A DNA stretch of 64,000 nt from assembly GCF_030272615.1 (NCBI RefSeq), contig NC_081413.1, forward strand, positions 719,655,867 through 719,719,866. Reading direction: 5' to 3'. The notes beneath the pieces were generated by a model, which made no database searches, had not been told where the DNA came from, and saw only the letters and a list, made by a program, of their open reading frames with translations. The position numbers were made by a program, and so were the translations under genes. Position 1 is the stretch's first letter. Every line of letters begins with the position of its first letter. Below are positions 47,301-60,300 of the stretch, piece after piece. Source of the DNA: Cryptomeria japonica. Taxonomy: Eukaryota > Streptophyta > Pinopsida > Cupressales > Cupressaceae.

Positions 47301-48131
47301 TCATGGCTTCCAATTCTGAATATTCTTCCAGATTGTACAGAGAAGGGTTATCCTTTCAGTAATGGAGTTCGATTCTTTGCTATAGGTGTTCTTAGCAGCA
47401 GGTTCTTGTGTATGTAAGGCATGCACAAATTCACACAGAAGTTGTCTCTGGATTTGTATTTTCATTATATTCAAATCAGATCCTCAAGGAGGATGAGATT
47501 TTTTATCTCAAGGAGGTAAGTGTAATTGTTTGCAAGGATTCTTCAAGGAAGAATTTAAATTCTGTAATAAATCATGAATAATGGAATATAGTGTCTGGAT
47601 TTGATATTTTTTGTGAGTGAGTTGAGTAATGCATTTATGCAAGGCATTAAATGCATGAATATTTAATAATGAAGATGGATTTGCAGTATAAGGTTTCATT
47701 TATAGTTTGATGTGTGACATTGTTGCCCTTGGATAAGGCACTGATCTTACAAGTTTGGGGATGTCTTTCAGATCAAACAATTTAAAAGATAAATCTATTT
47801 CCCTTTATGTTTAGGGGTGTGTTCTTCTCATTCCAAGCTCTGTTTTCATTTATGATTTATACAGATCTAGCCAATCTGTAGTGTGTTCCTAATTTGGTGA
47901 GCTTGTGGAATGGTTTGTCTACTCATTGTAGATGCAGTCTTATGTTTGTGAATGTTGTATTCAATGCATCAAAAGGGTGTCCCCCCTAGGTCTAGTAGAA
48001 CCTGAAGTGCAGGAGGATCATTAGGATCCTATGTTATGTTGTCCAAGCCCTGAGGTGTTTCATTGATTGAGATCGGCTATCTCATAGATAGATTTGCAGG
48101 TGTCTTGGGTTATCACTTTTGGTGAACAACA
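44365..48131 (+). repeat. LARD-like LTR1, missing its first ~404 bp
   Basis: It is homologous to LTR2 from base 51034 on. The left edge joins Copia B protease/integrase sequence. It lacks a 23-bp segment that LTR2 and LTR3 both have (near 46870). Confidence 0.8.
46470..47110 (+). promoter_or_regulatory. GC-rich putative LTR promoter region (LTR1 copy)
   Basis: Within AT-rich DNA, 46490-46930 is CpG- and G-rich. It holds at least eight GTGGC motifs between 46722 and 46890, two of them in ACGTGGC form, plus CCAATCGG (about 46905). TATAAAG follows at 47071-47077. The same layout is in LTR2 (TATAAAG 53768) and LTR3 (60452). ACGTGGC resembles plant bZIP-bound ACGT elements. Promoter activity is inferred only. 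Confidence 0.5.
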
Positions 48132-48135
48132 AAAA

Positions 48136-48153
48136 TGGCGACTCTACTCGGGA
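48136..48153 (+). other. Putative primer-binding site of internal region 1
   Basis: TGGCGACTCTACTCGGGA lies four bases after the LTR1 end. The TGGCGA start fits priming by a non-Met tRNA; an arginine tRNA is reported for Tat/Ogre-lineage Gypsy elements, but I could not check the tRNA match. Confidence 0.5.
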
Positions 48154-48684
48154 AGTGTTGTAATAATTCATGTTGAATTGAATCCCATGAGTCTAGCCAA
48201 ATTTCATTTGGGGAAGAGCTTTAGAAGTTTAGAAATCTGAAAGTCATTTTCAGATTTGAAAGTGTGTACTCTGGAAACCTTTGTTGCTAAGAAATTTCAA
48301 AATACTATGTGACTCTGCTGTGTGTGGTGAAACCCAGAAATCTGAAAGTGTTTCAGAGTGAAGATCAGTGTTTAGATTTTATTCCTCTTCAAGGAGGTGG
48401 CGACTCTGTAAGAACGAACCTGAGATTTGGAGGATTTCTTCAAATTTCCAGTCAGAAGTGAAGTGAACAGCAGCAGCAAATTTACTCCAGGTATTCCTCA
48501 AGGTATTCATGAAATAACTCTATTCCTTATGAGGTGAAACAGACACCATACAAAAGGAAAAGAAAATTTGCAGTATGCATGCTTCATGTTTTGAAATAAG
48601 TTTCAGTTAAGAAATGGGAGAGGTGTGTATAATTATGAAAATTAGTGACTGCAATGGTTTTAAAAGAATTTATAAAACAGTCAG

Positions 48685-50277
48685 ATGCATGATAATGGTT
48701 TAGTGAATGCTATAAAACTGATGGATCTAGATGTAGTTCCTAGATCCAAGAATCCTTTGTCAAATCTGAAAGAGATCAATAGTGAAATTATCATATGTCT
48801 TCAAATGATCCAAGAGAGATTTGTCTGGTTGTTAAAAGGGAAAGGAGGGACAAGAAAAAAAGAAGAATCATCATATGTTATCTATGGAAGATTTTTAGCT
48901 GCATCAAATGAGCTTTCAGCTAATGCTAGAGCCCATGAGTCTATTTTGATTGAGTTATTCTTAGAGCTTTATGAGCCTGACTCAGTTAATTGGTCTACTA
49001 CCTTTAGAGAAGAATGTGTTGAATGTATTAAAGAATGGATAGATATGATTGAAATAATTCAATCTGAAAATATACACAAGATTAAAAATAATGAAGGAGA
49101 TGAGCCCCTGAGTGGATGTACCTCCTATGATGTTGAATGTGATTATTCTCAGTATGACAGTTTAGATGTGTATTCAGAGCGAGAAGAAATTTGTGAGAAC
49201 ATTGATTGTTCAACTAATCATGAGCCTGTTGATGTTTCAGATGCTAATGATGTAGATCACCTTGTCATTGATTTCAATCCACAAAATGTTGGCAAACAAA
49301 GTTGTGAAACTATGTTGCAACACCTAGCAACACATTATGAGCAGCGTGATAAAGGATATGATGCAGATGCAAGTTGTTGTGATGATGAAATAAATGTGCA
49401 TAGAGACATGAGCATTAAAGATCCAATACCCTTATCAGATTGGGACAATGTTTACAGCTTAGACGATGAAACCAAAGAAAATGAAAATGAAGAAAGAGGT
49501 TCACTATGTAGTGAGCAAATTTCTTAACTCTTAGCTGTTGATTTTCAGAGATGTGGATTCATAAATGTGCCCAATCTTTCATACCCATTCAGTATATGTT
49601 TTGATACTGATGATGTTTTTGAGGGTGTAAAAAATGATACATATGATGTTGATTCTCTTCCTATGTTTGATAGACAAAATGATAATGCATATATGGTTGA
49701 TAGGTATGATAATGAAGGTTCATATGTTGATATGAATTCTGGCTTTGATATGCATTATGAGGATCTACCTTTTAGAAGACATGACAGATCTGAGGTGTTT
49801 TTCTCAGATTTGCGAGGAGGAAATGAACCATTGACAAGTGAAAATCATGTATTGTCATGTGTGCAAAGTGCTGATAGAAAATGTGATCAGCAAGTGGAAG
49901 TGCAGTCATGTTATGAGGAAGTTTTCCTCTCTAGCTTGCAAGCCATCATTGTGGAGGAGTGTTCATCATTTGAGCAAACTAGTAATATAGATGTGCCTGA
50001 CGTTTTCAACTTTCAGAATGAGTTAGACTACTTTTCATTTCAGTTGGGAAAGAATGGTAAAGAGTATGGCACTCTTATGCCACCTAGTGATCAATCCTTT
50101 CGGCATGTGTTTGATTTTAAGAGATATCATGATTATGAACATGCTGCTAATTATGTTTTATGTGATCAGCTGATTAGAAATGGAAGTGTTTTTGATCAAG
50201 CGGATTGGAATGATGATCTCAACTTACCTCCGGTTTGTCGAAAAGAGAATCAAGTGTTTGACAGAGGTAAGAATTGA
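48685..50277 (+). pseudogene. Unidentified LARD-like ORF, copy 1 (split by a stop)
   Basis: Codons 1-280 (48685-49527) and a second open part (49567-50277, 236 codons) are in the same frame, separated by a stop at 49525-49527. There copy 2 reads SEL and copy 1 reads S-stop-L. Apart from this the two copies differ by roughly 7% of residues. The start ATG has a stop four codons upstream. The product is acidic, Asp/Glu/Ser/Cys-rich, with helical-looking segments early (SILIELFLELYEPDSVNW) and no motif I can name. No zinc knuckle, protease or polymerase signature is seen. Confidence 0.65.
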
Positions 50278-50629
50278 TTTTAGTTTTGATGGCCCTGGGC
50301 CATTTATAAGTTGTATATTTTGTACAGTCCCTTTGCTTTCAGTTGTGTGGTCTTCAATAAAGTGCCCTATTGTTTGGGTAGAATAAGGATGCCGTGTTTT
50401 TTGAAATGAGATGAGAAGAGAAGAATGATCCATTTTTGGGTGGTCTGCTTAACCAAAGATATCTGGATTCTTGTGTTGATCTCGCAATCAACCATCCCCA
50501 GTCAGAGCCACTGTTGGAACTGATTAAAATTGAGTCAAGTTTAGAGGCCCAATTCAAATTTTTGCTCTGCATGTTAGAAAAGTACCTAAATGAGTCAGTT
50601 TGGATGGCCTAGTTAGCAAGGGGGTAAAA
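50278..50629 (+). other. 3' internal sequence and polypurine tract, unit 1
   Basis: After the ORF stop there is a possible poly(A) signal AATAAA (50356-50361). The tract AAGGGGGTAAAA (50618-50629) comes immediately before the TG of LTR2. The equivalent tract in unit 2 is at 57314-57325. Confidence 0.6.
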
Positions 50630-53600
50630 TGAAGCCAGTTGATTTTCCGAGGGTAAGGCTCGGGATTCATGTCCCACACCTTTCATTTGGCCTATTCAGC
50701 GATGTGCAACTTTCAGAATTCAATTTGGATAAGTTTATGAGGTACCCATTTTGAGGGGTGAGCTAGAAGTGCATTTTAGGCACAAATGCAGATTTTATTG
50801 AGTAGCCTACTTTGAGTGATTATATTTTTTTCCTTGTTGATCGTCATGGAGAAATTTAAAACAGATTCAATTGTATGCATTAATGTGAGTGAGCCTAAAA
50901 AATTTCAGGTCTTTACGAATCCATTTGCTTAGTTTTTGAAGCCAAATCCATTTGCAGTTTGTGTGGTTTGACTAGTCCCTGTTTCGACAGCTAGTCGGAG
51001 CCCTGTTTCACACAAGTGTAAAAGTTGTCTCGCTAAGCGTCATGTCAGAATGTTTGTTCAGGGCTAATGTTGGTATAAATGATGAGCCACATTTCAAATT
51101 TCAAGGCTCTACCAATCCGTTTGATCGGTTTTCAAAAGAGCTCATTTTGCCATCAAATTCAGTTATCCGTACTTTCAGTGATATATCAGTTAATGTAGCT
51201 ATATTTGTGAGTGCACCATTTGCATCGTGTCAGTCTGGTGATCAAACTAAGAATTCAAAGATTTAATATGTACTCCAAGGTACCTATGTTTCAAATTTGA
51301 GGGCCTACGGAGGTCGTTTGATATTTTTGAGAAAGGTGTCATGTGTTGCCAGGACATTGACTTCATCAGGTCCGCAGTGTCGACAAAGCTAGTTGGGCAT
51401 TTTCGGAAATTAATATCTCTTCGCTCGGGACTTGTCTTGAGAAACCGTTTGGTACAAGTCATCCTTGTATACTAGAGTACACGCCTGTTAGATGGCGAGC
51501 TCCAAAAAGGTGTTTTGATAGGTTTGAAAATTACGTCTTCGCGATTAAATGCGAAAATTGTGGCGTAATTGCCTGAAGGTTGTAAAATGTGGATTAATGA
51601 TCCGAAAATGATGCCGATCATTTCCAGAGGTTTGTTTCAAGTTCCTGAATCATTCCAGAGGTCAGTTGCGTGAAATCAAAACTTTTTTTAGTCAGACCCA
51701 CTTTGGGGCCCGACCTGGATCATGCCTGTGCCTTATTATTTTATTGGCGACTTGGCCCTTTAAGCAATTCCAGAATGATATTGACATCCATAGTTGGAGT
51801 AGATTACTTGTAAGTTTTCCAGGAGAGAGTAATGAAAGAATGAGAATACACTTGAGGCTAGAGCTATTAAATAAATTTGATGAGGAACACCAGGTTGGAG
51901 CATAGCACCAGCGATGCATTCGGAACTTTCTTTTTACCATTTGCGGATAAAATCAGAGCAGCAAATGTAGTGAAGGTAATTAAAAGTCAATGCAAATGTG
52001 TTAGCAACTACAAACCATCATTCCTTGTGCGGCAAACAAACTGGAAAGAAGAACATTGCATTGAAGAAGTTATGTGAAAATGCCAATGCAAAGCAAAAGC
52101 AAACAGAAGTGTGTGGTATGCAAAAGGGGGCAGCATGTTAAATGATAGAAAAACACCAGCACTCTCCCTCCCATGTGTGAGCAGCAATTAAAATTTTCAA
52201 GCAAATGCATAGAGGCAGCGTTGAAGACCAAATGCATTGGCAAAGCATATGGAGTGGCAGCGTAGCAATAAAGGGGGTCATTTAAATTGTAGAACAAATG
52301 CAATGTGCAACAATGGAAACATTTAAACAAATGCACTATTGGTAGTTTTAAATGTCATTCACCTCCCCCACGTTAAACATAAAGTCTCCCAACAATTTAT
52401 TAACCAGAATTATCCTTTGTGCTGAGCATGTTGAAAAGATAATAAAACTCCAGCCAATGCTTTGGCAGCTCCTTCTTGCAAATGTCATGTGGCATTACAA
52501 GGCATTTAAACCTTCAACCAATTAAAACTAGTGGTAATTTCCCCTCTGTGTGGTTGTTTGGAGGCTAATGTTGTTTTATTAACAGCAAATGGAAAATGCA
52601 AATGGCAATGTGGCTGGTAAAAGACTTCTTTCCTCCAGTGTGTGGTATGGTGAAGGGGCAACAACAGCTTCAACAAATGGCAATTTCAATGCCATTCAAA
52701 CTCCCTCACAATGCTGGTTGGGCGTTGAAGTTTCTAGATTTATGCAAATGGAATATGGGCAAAAGCTAGTGAAACATGGAACAAGTCAAGTAGAAGCAAT
52801 TGCTCACATGGTTTAAGAGTGTAGTAGCCAATGCAAACAACAGTCTGGCAGCCCCCTTTCACATGGCATGTTCGAAGCCACATAAAATAGAAAGGAGAAA
52901 TTATAAACCTCAACAAATGCATCAGAAGGCATCAAACCCATTGAAATGGTGTGGAGAAGGCGTTTTAATCCTTCAGCAAATGAAATTAGAAGCAAATGCA
53001 AACACCAGCTGCCATTAAAACTCAGGGAAAACCTTCAAAATGCATTTCTGGGCAAAACTGTATTATCCCACATTGGTGGTGGGAGGGAAAGTTTTAATAT
53101 TTATAACTAAATCCACACTCATCTAATATGTCTAATCCATAAAGGCTTTTGATGGATGGTGCTTGATGGCACCCAAGGTAGGCCCACACGCGGGCCCGGA
53201 TCTCGAGGCGATGGAGGAGGTGACTGAACGACGACCAGGTGGACCCCACGTAGGAACGTTTCCCAAGGCAAATAGGTAAAATTTTGCAGAGGAAGGTCGG
53301 CTTAATGAGTGAGCAAGTTTGAGATGGATCAACAGTGCACGCTATTTCGCGAAAGGAAAATGCATGTGAGTTACACCCTACGAAGTTGCGAAATCCAGGT
53401 GGTGGGTGCAGTCAAATGTCCAGCAAGCGGGTCACGGTGAGGTGGCAGCGATGTGGCACACAGTTGGCGCATAGGTGGCAGTCTAGTGGCGATGATGTGG
53501 CGCTATGGTGGTGTACACGTGGCGACCAAGTGGCAGTGACAAAGCAGATGACGTGGCAGTGATGAGGTGTCATCCCAGGTGGCGTCTGGTCAACCCCATC

Positions 53601-54828
53601 GACCAATCGGAGGCCGCAACATGGCAAAGTGTCTAAGCACATCAGAGGCAAAAAATCAAAATTAAAATGAGTAAATGATATAGTCAAAACTATATTAAAT
53701 AATTCAAAATTTAAATGATGTGCACATTGGGGAATTAATTCGCCCAGTGTCTAAATTTTGGCCAAAATATAAAGTGTTATATGTTTTCGGAAAGCTCTCG
53801 GAGTGGGGAATCTGATTATGGGGTTAATTTTGACAAATATGGGATATTTTGGAAGAAGTTTCCATGGGAACAAAATTTAGTTAGAGAGGGGACACTTGGC
53901 AATTCAGTTGCAGATTTGATTTGGTTCCCTCTCCTTTTTATTCTCAATTCTTTTCAGTTGTAAGGGTTCCAGAAATTTGGAGAATGGCTCCATTTTTTCA
54001 TGGCTTCCAATTTTGAATATTCTTCCAAATTATACAGAGAAGGGTTATCCTTTCAGTAATGGAGTTTGATTCTTTGTTATAGGTGTTCTTAGCTGCAGAT
54101 TCTTGTGTATGTAAGGCATGCACAAATTCACACAGAAGTTGTCTCTGGATTTGTATTTTCATTATATTCAGATCAGATCCTCAAGGAGGATGAGATTTGT
54201 TATCTCAAGGAGGTAATTGTGATTGTTTGCAGGGATTCTTCAAGGAAGAATTTAAATTATGTAATAAATCATGAATAATGGAATATAGTGTCTGGATTTG
54301 ATATTTTTTGTGAGTGAGCTGAGTAATGCATTTATGCAAGGCATTAAATGCATGAATATTTAATAATGAAGATGGATTTGCAGTATAAGGTTTCATTCAT
54401 AGTTTGATGTGTGACTCTATTGCCCTTGGATAAGGCACTGATCTTACAAGTTTGGGGATGTCTTTCAGATCAAACAATTTAAAAGATAAATCTATTTCCC
54501 TTTATGTCTAGGGGTGTGTTCTTCTCATTCCAAGCTCTGTTTTCATTTATGATTTATACAGATCTAGCCAATCTGTAGTGTGTTCCTAATTTGGTGAGCT
54601 TGTGGAATAGTTTGTCTGCTCATTGTAGATGCAGTCTTATGTTTGTGAATGTTGTATTCAATGCATCAAAAGGGTGTCCCCCCTAGGTCTAGCAGAACCT
54701 AAAGTGCAGGAGGATCATTAGGATCCTATGTTATGTTGTCCAAGCCCTAAGGTGTTTCATTGATTGAGATCGTCTATCTCATAGATAGATTTGCAGGTGT
54801 CTTGGGTTATCACTTTTGTTGAACAACA
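50630..54828 (+). repeat. LARD-like LTR2 (4,199 bp, complete)
   Basis: TGAAGCCAGTTGA...GAACAACA. It matches LTR3 over its whole length with a few percent of differences by eye and serves as shared LTR between the two internal regions. The ~1 kb at 52000-53050 is dense in CAAATG/AATGCA motifs. Confidence 0.8.
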
Positions 54829-54832
54829 AAAA

Positions 54833-54850
54833 TGGCGACTCTGCTAGGGA
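54833..54850 (+). other. Putative primer-binding site of internal region 2
   Basis: TGGCGACTCTGCTAGGGA lies four bases after the LTR2 end, equivalent to 48136. A second GGTGGCGACTCT lies about 260 bp further on in both units (48396 and 55095). Confidence 0.5.
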
Positions 54851-55380
54851 AGTGTTGTAATAATTCATGTTGAATCGAATCCCATGAGTCTGGCCAAATT
54901 TCATTTGGTGAAGAGTTTTAGAAGTTTAGAAATCTGAAAGTCATTTTTAGATTTGAAAGTGTGTACCCTGAAAATCTTTGTTGCTAAGAAATTTCAAAAT
55001 ACTATGTGACTCTGCTGTGTGTGGTGAAACCCAGAAATCTGAAAGTGTTTCAGAGTGAAGATCAGTGTTTAGATTTTATTCCTCTTCAAGGAGGTGGCGA
55101 CTCTATAAGAACGAACCTGAGATTTGGAGGATTTCTTCAAATTTCCAGTCAGAAGTGAAGTGAACAGCAGCAGCAAATTTAATCCAGGTATCCCTCAAGG
55201 TATTCATGAAATAACTCTATTCCTTATGAGGTGAAACAGTCACCATAGAAAGGAAAAGAAAATTTGCAGTATGCATGCTTCATGTTTTGAAATAAGTTTC
55301 AGGTAAGAAATGGGAGAGGTGTGTATAATTATGAAAATTAGTGACTGCAATCATTTTAGAAGAATTTATAAAACAGTAAG

Positions 55381-56973
55381 ATGCATGATAATGGTTTAGT
55401 GAATGCTATAAAACTGATGGATCTAGATGTAGTTCCTAGATCCAAGAATCCTTTGTCAAATCTGAAAGAGATCAATAGTGAAATTATCATATCTCTTCAA
55501 ATGATCCAAGAGAGATTTGTCTGGTTGTTAAAATGGAAAGTAGGGACAAGAAAAAAAGAAGAATCATCATATTTTTTCTATGGAAGATTTTTAGCTGCAT
55601 CAAATGAGCTTTCAGCTAATGCTAGAGCCCATGAGTCTATTTTGATTGAGTTATTCTTAGAGCTTTATGAGCCTGACTCAGTTAATTGGTCTACTACCTT
55701 CAGAGAAGAATGTGTTGAATGTATTAAAGAATGGATAGATATGATTGAAAGAATTCAATCTGAAAATATACACAAGATTAAAAATAATGAAGGAGATGAG
55801 CCCTTGAGTGGATGTACCTCCTATGATGTTGAATGTGATTATTCTCAGTATGACAGTTTACATGTGTATTCAGAGCGAGAAGAAATTTGTGAGAACAGTG
55901 ATTGTTCAACTTATCATGAGCCCATTGAGGTTTCAGATGCTAATGATGTAGATCACCTTGTTGTTGATTTCAATCCACAAAATGTTGGCAAACAAAGTTG
56001 TGAAACTATGTTGCAACACCTAGCAACACATTATGAGCAGCGTGATAAAGGATATGATGCAGATGCAAGTTGTTGTGATGATGAAATAAATGTGCATAGA
56101 GACATGAGCACTGTAGATCCAATACCCTTATTAGATTGGGACAATGTTTACAACTCAGAAGATGAAACCAAGGAAAATGAAAATGAAGAAGGAGGTACAC
56201 TATGTAGTGAGCAAATTTCAGAACTCTTAGCTGCTGATTTTCAGAGATGTGGATTCATAAATGTGCCCAATCTTTCATACCCATTCAGTATATGTTTTGA
56301 TACTGATGATTCTTTTGAGGGTGTTAAAAATGATACATATGATGTTGATTCTCTTCCTATTTTTGATAGACAAAATGATAATGCATATATGGTTGATAGG
56401 TATGATAATGAAGGTTCATATGTTGATATGAATTCTGGCTTTGATATGCATTATGAGGATCTACCTTTTAGAAGACATGACAGATCTAGGGTGTTTTTCT
56501 CAGATTTGCGAGGAGGAAATGAACCATTGACAAGTAAAAATCATGTATTTTCATGTGTGCAAAGTGCTGATAGATTATGTGATCAGCAAGTGGAAGTGCA
56601 GTCATGTTATGAGGAAGTTTTCCTCTCTAGTTTGCAAGCCATCATTGTGGAGGAGTGTTCATCATTTGAGAAAACTAGTAATATAGATGTGCCTGACGTT
56701 TTCAACTTTCAGAATGAGTTAGACTACTTTTCATTTCAGTTGGGAAAGAATGGTAAAGAGTATGGCACTCTTATGTCACCTAGTGATCAGTCCTTTTGGC
56801 ATGTGTTTGATTTTAAGAGATATCATGATAATGAACATGCTGGTGATTATGTTTTATGTGATCAGCTGATTAGAAATGGAAGTGTTTTTGATCAGGCAGA
56901 TTGGAATGATGATCTCAACTTACCTCCGGTTTGTCGAAAAGAGAATCAAGTGTTTGACAGAGGTAAGAATTGA
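55381..56973 (+). CDS. Unidentified 530-residue ORF of the LARD-like element, copy 2 (intact frame)
   Basis: This is the longest uninterrupted frame in the window apart from chance frames, and the intact counterpart of 48685-50277. It starts MHDNGLVNAIKLMDLDVV. Approximate regions: residues 1-145 mixed helical with ARAHESILIELFLELYE; 145-275 acidic, with a Cys pair in DADASCCDD; 275-460 Asp/Tyr-rich (DRQNDNAYMVDRYDNEG); a C-terminal part with DVFNFQNELDYFSFQLGKNG and a basic end (CRKENQVFDRGKN). No signal peptide or membrane segment is evident. It is the only coding sequence of the element. By position it could be a gag-like or extra ORF1 protein. I do not recognise any domain. Confidence 0.65.
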   Translation: MHDNGLVNAIKLMDLDVVPRSKNPLSNLKEINSEIIISLQMIQERFVWLLKWKVGTRKKEESSYFFYGRFLAASNELSANARAHESILIELFLELYEPDSVNWSTTFREECVECIKEWIDMIERIQSENIHKIKNNEGDEPLSGCTSYDVECDYSQYDSLHVYSEREEICENSDCSTYHEPIEVSDANDVDHLVVDFNPQNVGKQSCETMLQHLATHYEQRDKGYDADASCCDDEINVHRDMSTVDPIPLLDWDNVYNSEDETKENENEEGGTLCSEQISELLAADFQRCGFINVPNLSYPFSICFDTDDSFEGVKNDTYDVDSLPIFDRQNDNAYMVDRYDNEGSYVDMNSGFDMHYEDLPFRRHDRSRVFFSDLRGGNEPLTSKNHVFSCVQSADRLCDQQVEVQSCYEEVFLSSLQAIIVEECSSFEKTSNIDVPDVFNFQNELDYFSFQLGKNGKEYGTLMSPSDQSFWHVFDFKRYHDNEHAGDYVLCDQLIRNGSVFDQADWNDDLNLPPVCRKENQVFDRGKN

Positions 56974-57325
56974 TTTCAGTTTTGATGGCCCTAGGCCATT
57001 TATAAGTTGTATATTTTGTACAGTCCCTTTGCTTTCAGTTGTGTGGTTTTCAATAAAGTGCCCTGCTATTTGGGTAGAATAAGGATGTCGTGTTTTTTGA
57101 AATGAGATGAGAAGAGAAGAATGATCCGTTTTTGGGTGGTATTCTTAACCAAAGATATCTGGATTCTTGTGTTGATCTCGCAATCAACCATCCCGAGTTA
57201 GAGCCACTATTGGGACTGATTAAAATTGAGTCAAGTTTAGAGGCCCAATTCAAATTTTTGCTCTGCATGTTAGAAAAGTACCTAAATGAGTTAGTTTGGA
57301 TGGCCTAGTTAGCAAGGGGGTAAAA

Positions 57326-60300
57326 TGAAGCCAGTTGATTTTCCGAGGGTAAGGCTCGGGATTCATGTCCCACACCTTTCATTTGGCCTATTCAGTGATG
57401 TGCAACTTTCAGAATTCAATTTGGATAAGTTTATGAGGTACCCATTTTGAGGGGTGAGCTGGAAGTCCATTTTAGGCACAAATGCAGATTTTATTGAGTA
57501 GCCTACTTTGAGCGATTATATCTTTTTCCTTGTTGATCATCATGGAGAAATTCAAAATGGATTCAATTGTATGTATTAATGTGAGTGAGCCTAAAAAATT
57601 TCAGGTCTTTATGAATCCATTTGCTTAGTTTTTGAAGCCAAATCAATTTGCAGTTTGTGTGGTTTGACTAGTCCCTGTTTCGACAGCTAGTCGGAGCCCT
57701 GTTTCGCACAAGTGTAAAAGTTGCCACATTAAGCGTCATGTCAAAATGTTTATTCTGGGATAATTTGGTATAAATGATGAGCCACGTTTCAAATTTAAAG
57801 GCTCTACCAATCCGTTTGATCAGTTTTCAAAAGAGCTCATTTTGCCATCAAATTCAGTTATCCGTACTTTCAGTGATAGATCAGTTAATGTAGCTATTTT
57901 TGTGAGTGCACTGTTTGCATCCTATCAGTCTAGCGATCAAACTAAGAATTCAAATATTTAATATGTACTCCAAGGTACCTATGTTTCAAATTTGAGGGCC
58001 TACAGAGGTCGTTTGATATTTTTGAGAAAGGTGTCATGTGTTGCCAGGACATTGACTTCATCAGGTCCGCAATGTCGACAAAGCCAGTTGGGCATTTTCG
58101 GAAAGTAATATCTCTTCGCTCGGGACTTGTCTTGAGAAACCGTTTTGTAGAAGTCATCCTTGTATACTAGAGTACATGCCTATTAGATGTTGAGCTCCAA
58201 AAAGGTGTTTTGACAGGTTTGAAAATTACGTCTTCACGATTAAATGCGAAAATTGTGGCGTAATTGCCTGAAGGTTGTAAAATGCGGATTAATGATCCAA
58301 AAAAGATGCCGATCATTTCCAGAGGTGTGTTACAGGTTCCTAAATCATTCCAGAGGTCAGTTGCATGAAATCAATACTTTTTTTAGTCAGACCCACTTTG
58401 GGGCCCGACCTGGATCATGCCTGTGCCTTATTATTTCATTGGTGACTTGGCCTTTAAGCAATTCCAGAATGATATTGACATCCATAGTTGGAGTAGATTA
58501 CTTGTAAGTTTTCCAGGAGAGAGTAATGAAAGAATGAGAATACACTTGAGGCTAGAGCTATTAAATAAATTTGATGAGGAACACCAGGTTGGAGCATAGC
58601 ACCAACGATGCATTTGGAACTTTCTTTTTACCATTTGCGGATAAAATCAAAGTAGCAAATGTAGTGAAGGCAATTCAAAGTCAATGCAAATATGTTAGCA
58701 ACTGCAAACCATCATTCCTTGTGCGGCAAACAAACTAGAAAGTAGAACATTGCATTGAAGAAGTTATGTTAAAATGTCAATGCAAAGAAAAAGCAAAGAG
58801 AAGTGTGTGGTATGCAAAATGGGGCAGCATGTTAAATGATAGAAAAACACCAGCACTCTCCCTCCCATGTGTGAGCAGCAATTAAAATTTTCAAGCAAAT
58901 GCACAAAGGCAGCGTTGAAGACCAAATGCATTTGCAAAGCATATGGAGTGGCAGCGTAGCAATAAAGGGGGTCATTTAAATTGTAGAACAAATGCAATGT
59001 GCAACAATGGAAACATTTAAACAAATGCAATATTGGCAGTTTTAAATGTCATTCTCCTCCCCCACATTAAACATAAAGCCTCCCAACAATTTATTAACCA
59101 GAATTATCCTTTGTGCTGAGCATGTTGAAAAGATAATAAAACTCCAGCCAATGCTTTCGCAGCTCCTTCTTGCAAATGTCATGTGGCATTACGAGGCATT
59201 TAAACCTTCAACCAATTAAAACTAGTGGTAATTTCCCTTCTGCGTGGCTGTTTGGAGGCTAATGTTGTTTTATTAATAGCAAATGGTAAATGCAAATGGC
59301 AATGTGGCTGGTAAAAGACTTCTTTCCTCCAGTGTGTGGTATGGTGAAGGGGCAACAACAGCTTCAACAAATGGCAATTTCAATGCCATTCAAACTCCCT
59401 CACAATGTTGGTTGGGCGTTGAAGTTTCCAGATTTATGCAAATGGAATAAGGGCAAAATCCAGTGAAACATGGAACAAGTCAAGTAGAAGCAATTACTCA
59501 CGTGGTTTAAGAGTGTAGTAGCCAATGCAAACAACAGTCTGGCAGCCCCCTTTCACATGGCATGTTTGAAGCCACATAAAATAGAAAGGAGCCATTATAA
59601 ACCTCAACAAATGCATTAGAAGGCATGAAACCCATTGAAATGGTGTGGAGAAGGCGTTTTAATCCTTCAGCAAATGAAATTAGAAGCAAATGCAAACACC
59701 AGCCGCCATTAAAACTCAGGGAAAACCTTCAAAATGCATTTCTGGGAAAAACTGTATTATCCCACATTGGTGGTGGGAGGGAAAGTTTTAATATTTATAA
59801 CTAAATCCACACTCATCTAATATGTCTAAGCCATAAAGGCTTTTGACGGATGGTTCTTGATGGCACCCAAGGTGGGCCCACGTGTGGGCACGGATCCCTA
59901 GGCGATGGAGGAGGTGACTGAGCGACGACCATGTGGACCCGACGCAAGCATGCTTCCCGAGGCAGACAGGCAAACTTTTGCAAAGGAAGGCCGGCTTAAC
60001 GAGTGAGCAAGTTCAAGATGGATCAACGGTGCGTGCTATTTCACGAAAGGAAAATGCACGTGAGTTACACCTTGCGAAGTTGCGAAATCTAGGTGGCGTG
60101 TACAGTCAAATGTCCAGCAGGCGGGTCCTGGTGAGGTATCACACAGTTGGCGCACAGGTGGCAGTCTAGTGGCGATGACGTGGCACTGAGGTGGTGTACA
60201 CGTGGCGGCCAAGTGGCAGTGACAAAGTAGATGACGTGGCAGTGATGAGGTGTCATCCCAGGTGGCATCCGGTCAACCCCATCGACCAATCGGAGGCCAC

